This document shows, piece by piece, positions 1 to 8,169 of a DNA stretch of 60,338 nucleotides. The position numbers and the translations under genes are program-made. The DNA comes from Tranquillimonas alkanivorans (lineage in GTDB: Bacteria > Pseudomonadota > Alphaproteobacteria > Rhodobacterales > Rhodobacteraceae), in assembly GCF_900115595.1 (NCBI RefSeq), contig NZ_FOXA01000017.1, forward strand, positions 1 to 60,338, given 5' to 3'. Every line of letters starts with the position of its first letter. Position 1 is the first letter of the stretch. The notes beneath the pieces are model-generated. The model was not told the DNA's origin, did no database searches, and saw only the letters and a program-made list of their open reading frames with translations.

Positions 1-677
1 GGCGCGGGGATCCTGCGCTACCGGACACAGGGTGGGGCGAAGTACTCGATCCGAGCATGGAGTGGTTGCCCATGATGTCGTGAACAGGCTGAGGCGGGGG
101 CCTATAGCCCACGTTGAGGGGACGAGATGCTATTAGATACTTATAGCAGTCTGTCCCCCTAATGGGTCTTAAGCCCCCGGCTCACCCTGTCGGCTTCTCC
201 CGTACTTGTGGCCGCTCCCCACCCCGTACTGCAGTTCTGTCACGGTATCCCTGAACTGGTTGACGAAGGATTTCCCCAAATCTCGGGGAACGGCCATATA
301 CGGTAACGTACCCACCGGGGGTGGCACTCGCCCCGCCCCCTCCTTACCAAAGCGCATCCACGGCTTCAGAGCCGCCCGCAGAGGTCGTTGAAACTGACTG
401 TGTAGGGAGGGCGCTTCCGCCTTTTATGGCGGCTCCACGGTCACCTCAGCGCCTCCCTGAGGGGCTGACCCACCTAGACAACCCGATGTCGGAGCAGTCC
501 CGCAGTGAACGCGCTCCGTCGGAAGGTCGTGTTTCGCGACGGGAATAAGCGCCGTAGTAGAAACCGTAGTAGTTCACGACTGGGTTGCACCACGGGCAAA
601 CTTGCTAAATCATTGGTTTTGCAGGGCACGACCCGAAGGGTTAGCCGTGATGACGCCCCGAGACGGAACACAACCCT
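1..677. other. Unassigned low-GC region with strong hairpins, no recognisable gene
   Basis: No open frame here is convincing. The longest minus frame (stop at 169, open to about 424) gives a short peptide I do not recognise. Several inverted repeats are visible. GGGGAC (118-123) pairs with GTCCCC (153-158) around an inner TGCTAT/ATAGCA stem (128-133 with 143-148). GGGC/GCCC stems flank CTATA at 98-110. CCGCC/GGCGG flank TTTTAT at 417-432, and CCTCA/TGAGG pair at 443-461. Base composition is lower in GC than the rest of the window. It could be the end of an integrated element, a structured RNA, or decayed phage sequence. I cannot choose between these. Confidence 0.4.
552..572 (+). repeat. Two 12-bp-phased CCGTAGTAG motifs (possible integrase arm sites)
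   Basis: CCGTAGTAG occurs at 552-560 and again at 564-572, one 12-bp step apart. The same pair with the same 12-bp spacing lies on the other strand between the integrase start and the tRNA-Leu repeat (4106-4126). One further copy closes the left inverted repeat (746-754). Short phased repeats beside a core site are what arm-binding sites of tyrosine integrases look like. That function is inferred. Confidence 0.4.
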
Positions 678-755
678 TCTCCTGGGCACCATTTCGGCAG
701 ATTAACCTACTGATCGTGCACTGTTTCTCGCAAACAGGCCGCGCGCCGTAGTAGG
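678..755 (+). repeat. 78-bp perfect inverted repeat, left copy (att-like, carries tRNA-Leu 3' end)
   Basis: This is identical, in reverse complement, to 4117-4194. Its first 14 bases are the last 14 bases of tRNA-Leu including CCA, and the rest is the sequence found just beyond the tRNA. Identity stops abruptly at both ends. It resembles an attachment site, but the two copies face each other instead of being direct repeats as in a simple integrated element. Confidence 0.85.
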
Positions 756-861
756 CCGGCTGCGCTGATAGGGGCCTTGCATTGTCAACGGTTCTTCGCT
801 GTATACGCTTGTTCACCTGCAGACCGATGCCTTCTTACGCCGAACAATCCGACGGCACCAA

Positions 862-1929
862 CTAGAACGCATAGGGCTCAAAGCGTAACGCGATAAGTGG
901 CGTCCCTCCGCTGTAATAGTCAATAGAGCTCGTTACCTCGGAGTATCCAACATCAAGAGACAAGCTCTTGGTCAGCTCGACGGATGCACGAATAGACCAA
1001 GCGTCGTCTTCCCGATCGAATCCAAGCACGCGACCGCCCGCGAGTTCCTCGTATTCCACAGACAGCTCGATACTTCTATCCCGCAACACGGTCATCAATC
1101 CGACTTCAACTTCGGTGCGAGGGGCGAGCGCTCCGCCTTCCACTTCCTCGCCCAAAGCAAACCCGACATAACTTGCGAAGTTCTTGCTGTGCACAGTGAG
1201 AATCGAAGTGGTCAGTTGAGTTTGCGAATCGTTCTCGTCAAACTCCTCTCGTATGCCAATGGAGGCGAGGTGATGATGATTTGTTGCAGATGAGAATGCC
1301 TTGGAAACCTCGAACGCTAGCTGTTGTTGCACGCCTTCACTCAGTTCTTTTTTATGTGCCCAAGCCGAGTAGCACGCATCTGCGTACCACCAATCCGCCA
1401 TGTGGTTTTTGCTACACCCAACGAAGAAGGCTGAATTTACAGACGTCTCGTGTGCGGGCGCATATGCGGCAGATACACCACCCGCAAAATCAAGGTATCT
1501 TCCGGGTCCCACGGATTGTCGTCGTTGCGCACCAATAGCTCCGCCAAGCAGCCAACCTTCTGTTTTTTCGTACGATTCATCTGGATGAAATCGGAAATCA
1601 CCTAGCTCAAGAACTCCGGTCGGATTCCCGCCGTTGATATTGCCGGAGTACGCTAGTGTTGGCGTTACGTAAGCTGTCCCGTAAGTTCCTGCGTTTTGGT
1701 CGAGGTAACCTTCCCGGACGGTGGCAGCGTGGAAATCCGCCCCATCTGCGGGATGAATGATGCCATCTTGACCACGCTCGATGGCGCACCACAAGAGAAG
1801 CCTGTCAGACTGTCCAACCGCACAACTGGCGTTCGCCACCTGCGGGAGCAGTAATGCACCCCCGCAGGTGACTACCGACAAGACTGCATCCTTGGCCAGC
1901 CTCAGCCAATGATTTACAGCAGTCGACAT
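862..1929 (-). CDS. Outer-membrane beta-barrel protein, possible minimal Slam/DUF560-like partner of the lipoprotein
   Basis: The 355-residue product begins with a signal peptide (hydrophobic residues 14-32, likely cut after ANA at 34). The remainder is a series of amphipathic strands rich in Tyr, Gly and Ser, and it ends in phenylalanine, the usual last residue of proteins inserted by BamA. It starts three bases after the stop of the lipoprotein at 1933-2769, so the two are co-transcribed and probably translationally coupled. Surface-lipoprotein exporters of the Slam (type XI) group are barrels encoded beside TbpB-like cargo. This protein would match their barrel but has no N-terminal TPR region. 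The family call is inference; the barrel and secretion signal are visible. The pair sits inside the tRNA-Leu element, so it was probably acquired. Confidence 0.6.
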   Translation of the reverse strand: MSTAVNHWLRLAKDAVLSVVTCGGALLLPQVANASCAVGQSDRLLLWCAIERGQDGIIHPADGADFHAATVREGYLDQNAGTYGTAYVTPTLAYSGNINGGNPTGVLELGDFRFHPDESYEKTEGWLLGGAIGAQRRQSVGPGRYLDFAGGVSAAYAPAHETSVNSAFFVGCSKNHMADWWYADACYSAWAHKKELSEGVQQQLAFEVSKAFSSATNHHHLASIGIREEFDENDSQTQLTTSILTVHSKNFASYVGFALGEEVEGGALAPRTEVEVGLMTVLRDRSIELSVEYEELAGGRVLGFDREDDAWSIRASVELTKSLSLDVGYSEVTSSIDYYSGGTPLIALRFEPYAF

Positions 1930-1932
1930 TGT

Positions 1933-2769
1933 TTAGCGGTTACCCGCAATGGCTCCGGCGACCGACGGGTTCGCCGCATTATCGTGATAGATGCCCGTCA
2001 CGCCTGTCGCACCCGAGCCGTGGAACGACCCATAAATACTGCCGTCAGTTTCCGTGACGCCCCGGCGTCCAATGGCGATACGATTACTTGCGAATGTGCC
2101 ATTCCGCACGTCAACCGGAATGTCGCTCCCGGTCATGTAGGTGCCCGGGTTTGTGCCGGTTTCCCCTGTCTCAAAGTTCTTCCACACAGTGTCCGGGGTC
2201 TGTGCGTCAATCTGAGCGTTTCCATTCGTGAAGTCGACAGTCATTTCAAAGGTTCCGTCTTCGATCTCGGAGCCATCTCTATAACCGATAACATTGGTGC
2301 CTCGATAGACGTATTCGCCTGATGGAATGTCGGATGGCTTTTCTCCTGCCGTGAGGAGCATGTTCGCATCGCTGTTCTCGAAGTACGCAATAACTACAGG
2401 GGAATCAGTGTCCTCGTAGCCGATCCCTCTAACCGCCGTGCCGTTCACCCGAAGGTCTCCGGCATAAAATGTGCCATACTCGTTGCTACCAATTTCCTCT
2501 TCATGCTCTAGGGTAAGGGTCGGATCAACGGTGCTAGAGCCAAAGTTCGCGGCAACTTCTTGTGCCTCGGGAACCATCGCGAGAAGTACGGCGGTCTCGC
2601 CTCCTTCGGTGACCTCACCGCGAACCACACCGGCATCGTCAGAGAAGGTTCTGAGGACAGATGCGGAGGCACCATCGGCAGGCGGCTCTGCGCTTGTGCC
2701 TCCGCCTGAGCCACCGGAACATGCAGAGACGGTGAGGGCTAGCGGAATGATCAACAGACTATTTTTCAT
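1933..2769 (-). CDS. Surface-type lipoprotein with TbpB-like C-terminal barrel motif
   Basis: This 278-residue lipoprotein has a clear lipobox (TVSAC, Cys17) followed by a Gly/Ser-rich linker. It is rich in Gly, Thr, Asp and Glu. The C-terminus has the pattern GSIYGSFHG...GVTGIYH (roughly residues 240-265), which resembles the repeated motif of the transferrin-binding-protein-like lipocalin barrel. An AGGAG ribosome site lies about 8 bases before the ATG. The gene directly precedes the outer-membrane barrel gene at 862-1929. The arrangement suggests cargo lipoprotein plus exporter. The ligand is unknown, and Fe, heme, or a host or phage factor would all be guesses. The lipoprotein call is firm; the TbpB-like assignment is moderate. 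Confidence 0.65.
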   Translation of the reverse strand: MKNSLLIIPLALTVSACSGGSGGGTSAEPPADGASASVLRTFSDDAGVVRGEVTEGGETAVLLAMVPEAQEVAANFGSSTVDPTLTLEHEEEIGSNEYGTFYAGDLRVNGTAVRGIGYEDTDSPVVIAYFENSDANMLLTAGEKPSDIPSGEYVYRGTNVIGYRDGSEIEDGTFEMTVDFTNGNAQIDAQTPDTVWKNFETGETGTNPGTYMTGSDIPVDVRNGTFASNRIAIGRRGVTETDGSIYGSFHGSGATGVTGIYHDNAANPSVAGAIAGNR

Positions 2770-2927
2770 CTTCTACTCCTAGTGGATGGCGCGACCTTAA
2801 TCGCTCTTTCGGCGCGAGCAACCGCCGCGCGAAGTTGGCGATGTGGTTTCGGCGAGCGGACGAAACGCTGAGCTTTGCGTGCAACAGCGTATGCAGCGAA
2901 GCAGCGGCAGCGTACGCGCCCGTCGCA

Positions 2928-4100
2928 TCATCCGCCGAGTGCTGTGCGTTCCATCCACTCGCGAAGGACGGCGAGTGGGTAGCCGCGTCCATAGCTTGCG
3001 CCGACCCCCGAGGGCGCCCACCCTCCGATTTGGTCGACGATATCAGGTGGGCATTCCACGGCACGGAGTCTGTCTCGCATCGAGTGCCTGAGGCTGTGAA
3101 CGGTACGGCCGGCTTTGAGGTTGTTCTTCAACCATTTCGACAGCGCTGCGCTTGCAGAGTTCGCGTTGCACCGCGCGTCGTCCGTGTATCGAGGGAACAG
3201 ATGCATTCCTCTAGTTTCTGCGGTGGCTTGCTGTGCCGCCCAAAGCGAAGAACCAACGAGGGGTATGCTTCGTTGGCTGCTACGCGTCTTTAACGTTCTC
3301 CAAGGGTGCGGGCGAATGTGAAGCATCGGCCCATCAGGGTGGTCTAGCTCGACGTCCTCACGCGCCAATCCGACGATTTCGGCTAGCCTCGCCCCTGTGT
3401 CGGCTAGTAGCGCGAGTATCCACCTCAGTTCATCGTCAGTTTCTTTGCACGCTGCCTGAACCTGCCGAATCTCGTCATCCGAGAACGGTTCGCGTTGCGT
3501 CACGCCTTTGGCGCGGTCGAAGTAGACACCTGCGAACGGATTCCGCGCATCAAGCCCCCACTCGGCGCAGGCAAAGTTGAAGACTGCTTTGACCGTCGTA
3601 AACGTGCGACTGACAGACGATCCGGCCATTCCACGGTTGAACAACTCATCACGGAAGCTCGTCGCATCGCGCCGTGTGTAGTCGTTCAACGGTTTATCGC
3701 CCGCGATACTAGTAAGGTAGCCCAACGCTCGCCTAGCCGCTGACGAAAAGGTATTGGGTTTTCCTGCCCCTTTATGCTTAAGGTAAAGCTCCACGGCCTC
3801 GCTCATCAGCCCGGCGGAAGCCCCCGGTTGCGCTCCAACCGGCAGAGGTGACAGTGGAGCGGGTGTCGGCGTATTCGGCTGCTTGAGGAAGCCGTCCAAG
3901 ACCGACGCAGGGCTGCCACGCAGCGAGCGCCACTGCTCATCGAGCTTGCTTGATAGGTCGCTAGCTACCCTCTGAGCTTCCGAGCGTGAGCGAGTGCGCA
4001 AGGAGAAGGCGATGCGGGGCGTTCGGTAGTGGTGGGCGAGGTCCTGCGGGACCATTCGCTGAAAGTAAAAGACACCGGACTTGCGGAAGGTATAGGGCAT
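2928..4100 (-). CDS. int: Tyrosine recombinase / integrase
   Basis: The 390-residue site-specific recombinase starts 17 bases inside the 78-bp repeat that adjoins tRNA-Leu. The N-terminal part (1-60) is the short arm-binding segment seen in many proteobacterial phage and island integrases. A SAM-like core-binding domain follows at about 98-185, then the catalytic domain. Catalytic residues are visible: Arg238 (DTGARLAEIVGL), a basic stretch near 268-278, HSLR with His335 and Arg338, Trp361, and the nucleophile Tyr370 (or Tyr374). Length and motif order are normal, so it is probably active. It points away from the tRNA, and its own start region contains two phased GTAGTAG motifs. It most likely drives integration into the 3' end of the tRNA-Leu gene. 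Confidence 0.92.
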   Translation of the reverse strand: MPYTFRKSGVFYFQRMVPQDLAHHYRTPRIAFSLRTRSRSEAQRVASDLSSKLDEQWRSLRGSPASVLDGFLKQPNTPTPAPLSPLPVGAQPGASAGLMSEAVELYLKHKGAGKPNTFSSAARRALGYLTSIAGDKPLNDYTRRDATSFRDELFNRGMAGSSVSRTFTTVKAVFNFACAEWGLDARNPFAGVYFDRAKGVTQREPFSDDEIRQVQAACKETDDELRWILALLADTGARLAEIVGLAREDVELDHPDGPMLHIRPHPWRTLKTRSSQRSIPLVGSSLWAAQQATAETRGMHLFPRYTDDARCNANSASAALSKWLKNNLKAGRTVHSLRHSMRDRLRAVECPPDIVDQIGGWAPSGVGASYGRGYPLAVLREWMERTALGG

Positions 4101-4105
4101 TTCGG

Positions 4106-4126
4106 CTACTACAGTTCCTACTACGG
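4106..4126 (-). repeat. Two 12-bp-phased GTAGTAG motifs upstream of the integrase
   Basis: On the minus strand CCGTAGTAG (4126-4118) is followed 12 bases on by GTAGTAG (4112-4106), ending six bases before the integrase start codon. The same arrangement occurs at 552-572. They are candidates for integrase arm sites or for autoregulation of int. Confidence 0.4.
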
Positions 4127-4194
4127 CGCGCGGCCTGTTTGCGAGAAACAGTGCACGATCAGTAGGTTAATCTGCCGAAATGGTGCCCAGGAGA
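4117..4194 (-). repeat. 78-bp perfect inverted repeat, right copy (tRNA-Leu attachment site)
   Basis: This is the reverse complement of 678-755, with every base matching. It covers the last 14 bases of the tRNA-Leu gene plus 64 bases beyond it, and runs up to the integrase promoter region. It is the attachment site at the tRNA side of the element. Confidence 0.85.
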
Positions 4195-4267
4195 GGACTC
4201 GAACCTCCACGTCCATACGGACACTAGCACCTGAAGCTAGCGCGTCTACCAATTCCGCCACCTGGGC
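4181..4267 (-). tRNA. tRNA-Leu(CAG)
   Basis: This is an 87-nt class II tRNA. The acceptor stem GCCCAGG/CCTGGGC is perfect, the discriminator is A, and CCA is encoded. The anticodon loop is TTCAGGT with anticodon CAG. A long variable arm (GTGTCC...GGACGT) and the T loop GGTTCGAGTCC are present. Its 3' end is the integration target of the adjacent integrase, and the gene is intact. Confidence 0.97.
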
Positions 4268-4284
4268 CGGTGTCGTGAGGCCGG

Positions 4285-4313
4285 GGGATAATGGTGGCGG
4301 CGGGGGGTGTCAA
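4285..4313 (-). promoter_or_regulatory. Sigma-70-type promoter for tRNA-Leu
   Basis: On the minus strand a perfect -35 TTGACA (4313-4308) is followed after 17 bases by TATCCC (4290-4285). That would start transcription about 10 bases before the mature tRNA 5' end. Confidence 0.55.
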
Positions 4314-4406
4314 CACGGATTTCGCCGATACTCGAAAAGGAATTGCGCCTTGTCTGCACCGGGGGTGCTCGGTAAGACCGGGGTGACCGCAGACACGGGG
4401 TTTTCC

Positions 4407-5402
4407 ATGGCCAAGCTCGTCACAATCTACGGCGGATCGGGGTTCATCGGGCGTTACATCGCCCGGCGGATGGCCAAGCTGGGATGGCGGGTCCGGGTCG
4501 CCGTGCGCCGTCCAAACGACGCCCACTTCACCAAGACCTACGGTGTCGTCGGGCAGGTCGAGCCGGTGTTCTGCAACATCCGCGACGACGACAGCGTGCG
4601 CCGAGTCATGCAGGGTGCGGACGCCGTGGTGAACTGCGTCGGCATTCTGGCCGAGGCGGGCAAGCAGACGTTCGAGGCTGTGCAGCAGCAGGGCGCGGCC
4701 CGCATCGCCCGCATCGCGGCCCAGGAGGGCGTCGAGCATCTGGTCCAGATTTCGGCCATCGGCGCGGACGCCGGCAGCGACAGCGCCTACGCGCGCACCA
4801 AGGCCGCAGGCGAACAGGCCGTGCAGCAGAATTTCCCGGGGGCGGTCATTCTGCGCCCGTCGATCGTGTTCGGGCCGGGCGACGGCTTCTTCAATCGCTT
4901 CGCCTCGATGACGCGGCTGAGCCCTGTCCTGCCGCTCGTAGGGCCTGACACGAAGTTCCAGCCGGTCTACGTGGACGATGTCGCCCATGCGGCCGAGCTG
5001 GGCGCCACCGGCCGCGCGGAGCCTGATATCTACGAACTCGGCGGCCCTGATGTCGAAAGCTTCCGCGACCTAATGGCGCAGATGCTGCGGACCATCCGCC
5101 GCCGCCGCATGATCGTGGGGCTTCCTTTCGGACTTGCCCGCATCATGGGCCGATTCTTCGGCGGCGTCTCCAAGGTGTCGGGCGGTATCCTTCAGGGCCC
5201 GATCACCGAGGATCAGGTCGAGCAGCTCAAGCGCGACAACGTGGTGCACGAGGGCGTGAAGACTTTCGCGGATCTCGGGATCGTACCGACGCCGACCGAG
5301 GCGGTGCTGCCGGATTACCTGTGGCGCTTCCGACCGTCGGGCCAGTACGCCGAGATCAAGGAAAGCGCGCGCAACCTGCGGCACAAGGGGCCGCAGACTT
5401 AA
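4407..5402 (+). CDS. NAD(P)-binding SDR-family protein, complex I NDUFA9-like
   Basis: The 331-residue extended short-chain dehydrogenase-type protein has the nucleotide-binding motif IYGGSGFIGRYIA at residues 6-18. It then has a VNCVGI motif and an active-site-like SAY...K variant (SAYARTKAAGE). Alphaproteobacterial proteins of this type resemble the NDUFA9/39-kDa accessory subunit of respiratory complex I and bind NADPH without known catalysis. The ATG at 4407 fits the conserved beginning MAKLVTIYGGSG. An open frame continues upstream through the tRNA-Leu but is not coding. It lies on the chromosomal side of the tRNA. A role in complex I assembly or stability is inferred from the family. 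Confidence 0.85.
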   Translation: MAKLVTIYGGSGFIGRYIARRMAKLGWRVRVAVRRPNDAHFTKTYGVVGQVEPVFCNIRDDDSVRRVMQGADAVVNCVGILAEAGKQTFEAVQQQGAARIARIAAQEGVEHLVQISAIGADAGSDSAYARTKAAGEQAVQQNFPGAVILRPSIVFGPGDGFFNRFASMTRLSPVLPLVGPDTKFQPVYVDDVAHAAELGATGRAEPDIYELGGPDVESFRDLMAQMLRTIRRRRMIVGLPFGLARIMGRFFGGVSKVSGGILQGPITEDQVEQLKRDNVVHEGVKTFADLGIVPTPTEAVLPDYLWRFRPSGQYAEIKESARNLRHKGPQT

Positions 5403-5409
5403 ACGCCGC

Positions 5410-6213
5410 TCAGGTATACGCGATCCACAGCAGGATTACCCCGAGCACGATCCGATAGATAACGTAGGGCGTGAAGCTGATCACGCGTGCCAGTCGCATC
5501 ATGACGGTCAGCGCCAGCAGCGCTGCCACCAGTGCAAGGGCCGCCGCGATGGCGCCGTCGCGGGCGACGGCGGCGTCGGCGGTCGCGGCGACCTCGGCCC
5601 CGAGCAGGACGCCGGAGGCCATGATGGTCGGTATCGACATGAGCATCGCCAACCGCGCGGCGTCGTGACGCTCGTAGCCCAGCAGACGGGCGGCCGAGAT
5701 GGTGATGCCAGACCGCGACGTGCCCGGGATCAGAGCGAGCGCCTGCCATAATCCCATCGTGAAGGCGTGGCGAAGGCTCCAGCGCTCGGCGGTGCGGATC
5801 TCGGCGCCCTTCTGATCGGTCCAATAGAGCACGATGCCGAAAACGAGCATCGTCCAGCCGATCACGGCGGTGGATCGCAAAAGCAGGTCCCAGTGCATGA
5901 GCTTGATGATCAGCCCCGCGAAGGTGACTGGCACCGTCGCGATGACAAGGCAAAGTGCGAGCCAGGAGCCCTGGCTGTCGATCCGTCCGCGCACCAGGTC
6001 AGGCAGGCCGGACAGCGCGAGGCGCACGTCACTCCAGAAGTAGAGGATCACTGCGCCAAGGGTCCCGACGTGCACGGCCACGTCGATCACCTGTCCCTGA
6101 TCTTGCATGCCCGTCAGGTTCGGCAGCAGGATCAGGTGGCCGGAGGAAGAGATGGGCAGGAACTCCGTCAGGCCCTGAATCACGGCCACGAGGAACAGGT
6201 GGAACAGGGTCAT
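5410..6213 (-). CDS. uppP: Undecaprenyl-diphosphatase UppP
   Basis: This 267-residue BacA/UppP-type integral membrane phosphatase recycles undecaprenyl pyrophosphate to the lipid carrier used for peptidoglycan and polysaccharides. Its signature motifs are visible: QGLTEFLPISSSGHL at residues 13-27 (catalytic Glu/Ser region) and PGTSRSGITISA near 170. About eight hydrophobic segments span the chain. The ATG at 6213 is chosen over an upstream in-frame ATG because family members begin just before the first helix. It converges on the SDR gene with only seven bases between the stops. Confidence 0.95.
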   Translation of the reverse strand: MTLFHLFLVAVIQGLTEFLPISSSGHLILLPNLTGMQDQGQVIDVAVHVGTLGAVILYFWSDVRLALSGLPDLVRGRIDSQGSWLALCLVIATVPVTFAGLIIKLMHWDLLLRSTAVIGWTMLVFGIVLYWTDQKGAEIRTAERWSLRHAFTMGLWQALALIPGTSRSGITISAARLLGYERHDAARLAMLMSIPTIMASGVLLGAEVAATADAAVARDGAIAAALALVAALLALTVMMRLARVISFTPYVIYRIVLGVILLWIAYT

Positions 6214-6425
6214 TATGGGGCCTTCTGCGGTGCGGCGCCAATCTACTTCCATCCGCTGAAATGGAAAGACCTGCATATAGGTCCGGTTCGGCCCAAATAT
6301 GGACCGAGAAAATCGGCCGCGGCGAAGATCGGGTGTCTGATTTTCCGAACTAGGTCAACATTGCTGCCTTTTCTTTTCCGTGCGCTCCATTTATCAAGCG
6401 CGCAACCGAGATTGGAGGCTTGTCG

Positions 6426-7859
6426 ATGGCCAAGCAGAAGATGCTGAAATTCGTGGACGTGCAGCGCGACATGCCGGACAAGCGGCCGCCGGATCTGCGC
6501 CGCGCGGACTTCAGGGAAATCTATGGCGAGTTCGCGACCGAGAAGGCGGGCGAGCAGGCTGGCCGCTGCAGCCAGTGCGGCGTGCCCTATTGCCAGTCGC
6601 ACTGCCCGCTGCACAACAACATTCCGGACTGGCTGCGGCTGACGGCCGAAGGTCGGCTGCGCGAAGCCTATGATATCAGCAAGTCCACCAATACCTTCCC
6701 CGAGATCTGCGGCCGCATCTGCCCGCAGGACCGGCTGTGCGAAGGCAACTGCGTGATTGAACAGTCGGGCCACGGCACCGTCACCATCGGCGCGGTCGAG
6801 AAGTACATCACGGACACGGCCTGGGAAGAGGGTTGGGTCGAGCCGATCCGTCCCGCACAGGAGCGCCCCGAGAGCGTTGCCGTGATCGGCGCGGGCCCCG
6901 GTGGTCTCGCCGCCGCCGACATGCTGCGGCGGGCCGGCATTCAGGTGACGGTATACGACCGCCACGATCGCGCGGGCGGGCTGATGACCTACGGCATTCC
7001 GGGCTTCAAGCTCGAGAAGCACGTGGTGATGCGCTACGTCGACCTGCTCAGCGAAAGCGGCGTCGAGTTCGTCCAGAACTGCAACGTGGGCGAGGACATC
7101 TCGTTCGACGCCATCCGCGGCAAGCACGACGCCGTCCTCATCGCCACCGGCGTCTACAAGGCGCGCGACCTGCAGGCGCCGGGCGTAGGGGCTCAGGGCA
7201 TCGTGAAGGCGCTGGACTATCTCACGGCCTCGAACCGCAAGAGCTTCGGCGACGACGTGCCCGAGTTCGAGTCCGGTGAGCTGAATGCCGAAGGCAAGCG
7301 CGTGGTGGTCATCGGCGGCGGCGACACGGCGATGGACTGCGTGCGCACCGCGGTCCGCCAGGGCGCGACCAGTGTGAAGTGCCTGTACCGCCGCGACCGG
7401 ACGAACATGCCTGGCTCGCAGCGCGAAGTCGCCAATGCCGAGGAAGAGGGCGTGGATTTCGTCTGGCTGTCGGCACCCAAAGGCTTCACGGGCGAATCCG
7501 TGCAGGGCGTGATGGTTCAGCGGATGCGCCTTGGCGCGCCGGACGCGACCGGACGCCAGGTGCCCGAGCTGATCGAGGGCTCGGATTACGTTGAAGACGC
7601 CGACCTCGTGATCAAGGCGCTTGGCTTCGAGCCCGAGGAGCTTGTGCGGCTTTGGGGAGTGGAAGGGCTGGAAGTGACCCGTTGGGGCACGATCAAGGCC
7701 GACTTCCGCACCCACGCCACCAGTCTGCCCGGCGTTTACGCCTGCGGCGACATCCAGCGAGGCGCGAGCCTTGTGGTCTGGGCGATCCGCGACGGGCGCG
7801 AGGCGGCGCAAGCCATGATTGACTATGTCACCCAGGGCGCGGCCATCGCCGCTGAGTAG
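6426..7859 (+). CDS. gltD: Glutamate synthase small (beta) chain GltD
   Basis: The 477-residue flavoprotein passes NADPH electrons to the large subunit GltB in glutamine-dependent glutamate synthesis. The N-terminal ferredoxin-like part carries two four-cysteine sets (Cys48, 51, 56, 60 and Cys95, 99, 105, 109) for [4Fe-4S] clusters. The FAD site GAGPGGLAAA is at about 155 and the NADPH site VIGGGDTAMDC near 295. A final FAD motif GVYACGDIQRGASLV is near the end. GGAGG lies seven bases before the ATG; a TTG two codons earlier is less likely. The partner gltB is 2.2 kb away on the same strand, with the divergent ompA-like gene between them. Confidence 0.96.
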   Translation: MAKQKMLKFVDVQRDMPDKRPPDLRRADFREIYGEFATEKAGEQAGRCSQCGVPYCQSHCPLHNNIPDWLRLTAEGRLREAYDISKSTNTFPEICGRICPQDRLCEGNCVIEQSGHGTVTIGAVEKYITDTAWEEGWVEPIRPAQERPESVAVIGAGPGGLAAADMLRRAGIQVTVYDRHDRAGGLMTYGIPGFKLEKHVVMRYVDLLSESGVEFVQNCNVGEDISFDAIRGKHDAVLIATGVYKARDLQAPGVGAQGIVKALDYLTASNRKSFGDDVPEFESGELNAEGKRVVVIGGGDTAMDCVRTAVRQGATSVKCLYRRDRTNMPGSQREVANAEEEGVDFVWLSAPKGFTGESVQGVMVQRMRLGAPDATGRQVPELIEGSDYVEDADLVIKALGFEPEELVRLWGVEGLEVTRWGTIKADFRTHATSLPGVYACGDIQRGASLVVWAIRDGREAAQAMIDYVTQGAAIAAE

Positions 7860-7866
7860 GCAGCCG

Positions 7867-7896
7867 CCGCGCGCCGCCACCCATGGCGGTGCGCGG
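7867..7896 (+). terminator. Terminator-like hairpin after gltD
   Basis: A 12-bp stem (7867-7878 with 7885-7896, one G-T pair) has a six-base loop and begins seven bases after the gltD stop. No T run follows, so it may act as an RNA-stabilising stem or a factor-dependent site. Confidence 0.45.
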
Positions 7897-8090
7897 CCGT
7901 AGAACTGCGAAGGAGGAACGCCCGGCGGGCGCTTCTCCTCCGCCATTACCTAGCCCATCGAACAGGTCGGCTTCGGGCGGCCAGGCAACGGAGAGCGGAT
8001 GGCGCACGCGCTACACCAGATGTCGAACGGACGCGGGAGGGACGCGAAGTGCGTGCCGCACGCCCTGTCGGCGTACGGGCGCGCGCATGG

Positions 8091-8123
8091 AAAAACGCCG
8101 CCCCCGGTGTCCCGGGGACGGCG
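8091..8123 (-). terminator. Rho-independent terminator of the ompA-like gene
   Basis: On the minus strand a 12-bp GC-rich stem (8112-8123 with 8096-8107) with a four-base loop is followed by TTTTT (8095-8091). It lies 47 bases beyond the stop of the ompA-like gene. Confidence 0.75.
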
Positions 8124-8169
8124 CGCTGGTCCGGCTTGCCGCCTCATGAAGGGGCTGCGCAGCCTCGGC

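Larger units (their letters stand above)
7860..8169. other. Intergenic region between convergent gltD and ompA-like gene
   Basis: There is no credible gene in these 310 bases. The region holds two terminator-like hairpins, one just after gltD and one serving the ompA-like gene. Confidence 0.6.

Noticed and set aside
169-424. Small protein gene on the minus strand
   Set aside because: There is no ribosome site at the ATG, no recognisable motif, and the composition is compatible with chance. It remains possible but is not supported.
1-860. Ribosomal RNA or group II intron fragment
   Set aside because: I could match none of the conserved rRNA segments or a domain V-type hairpin, and no reverse transcriptase is nearby.
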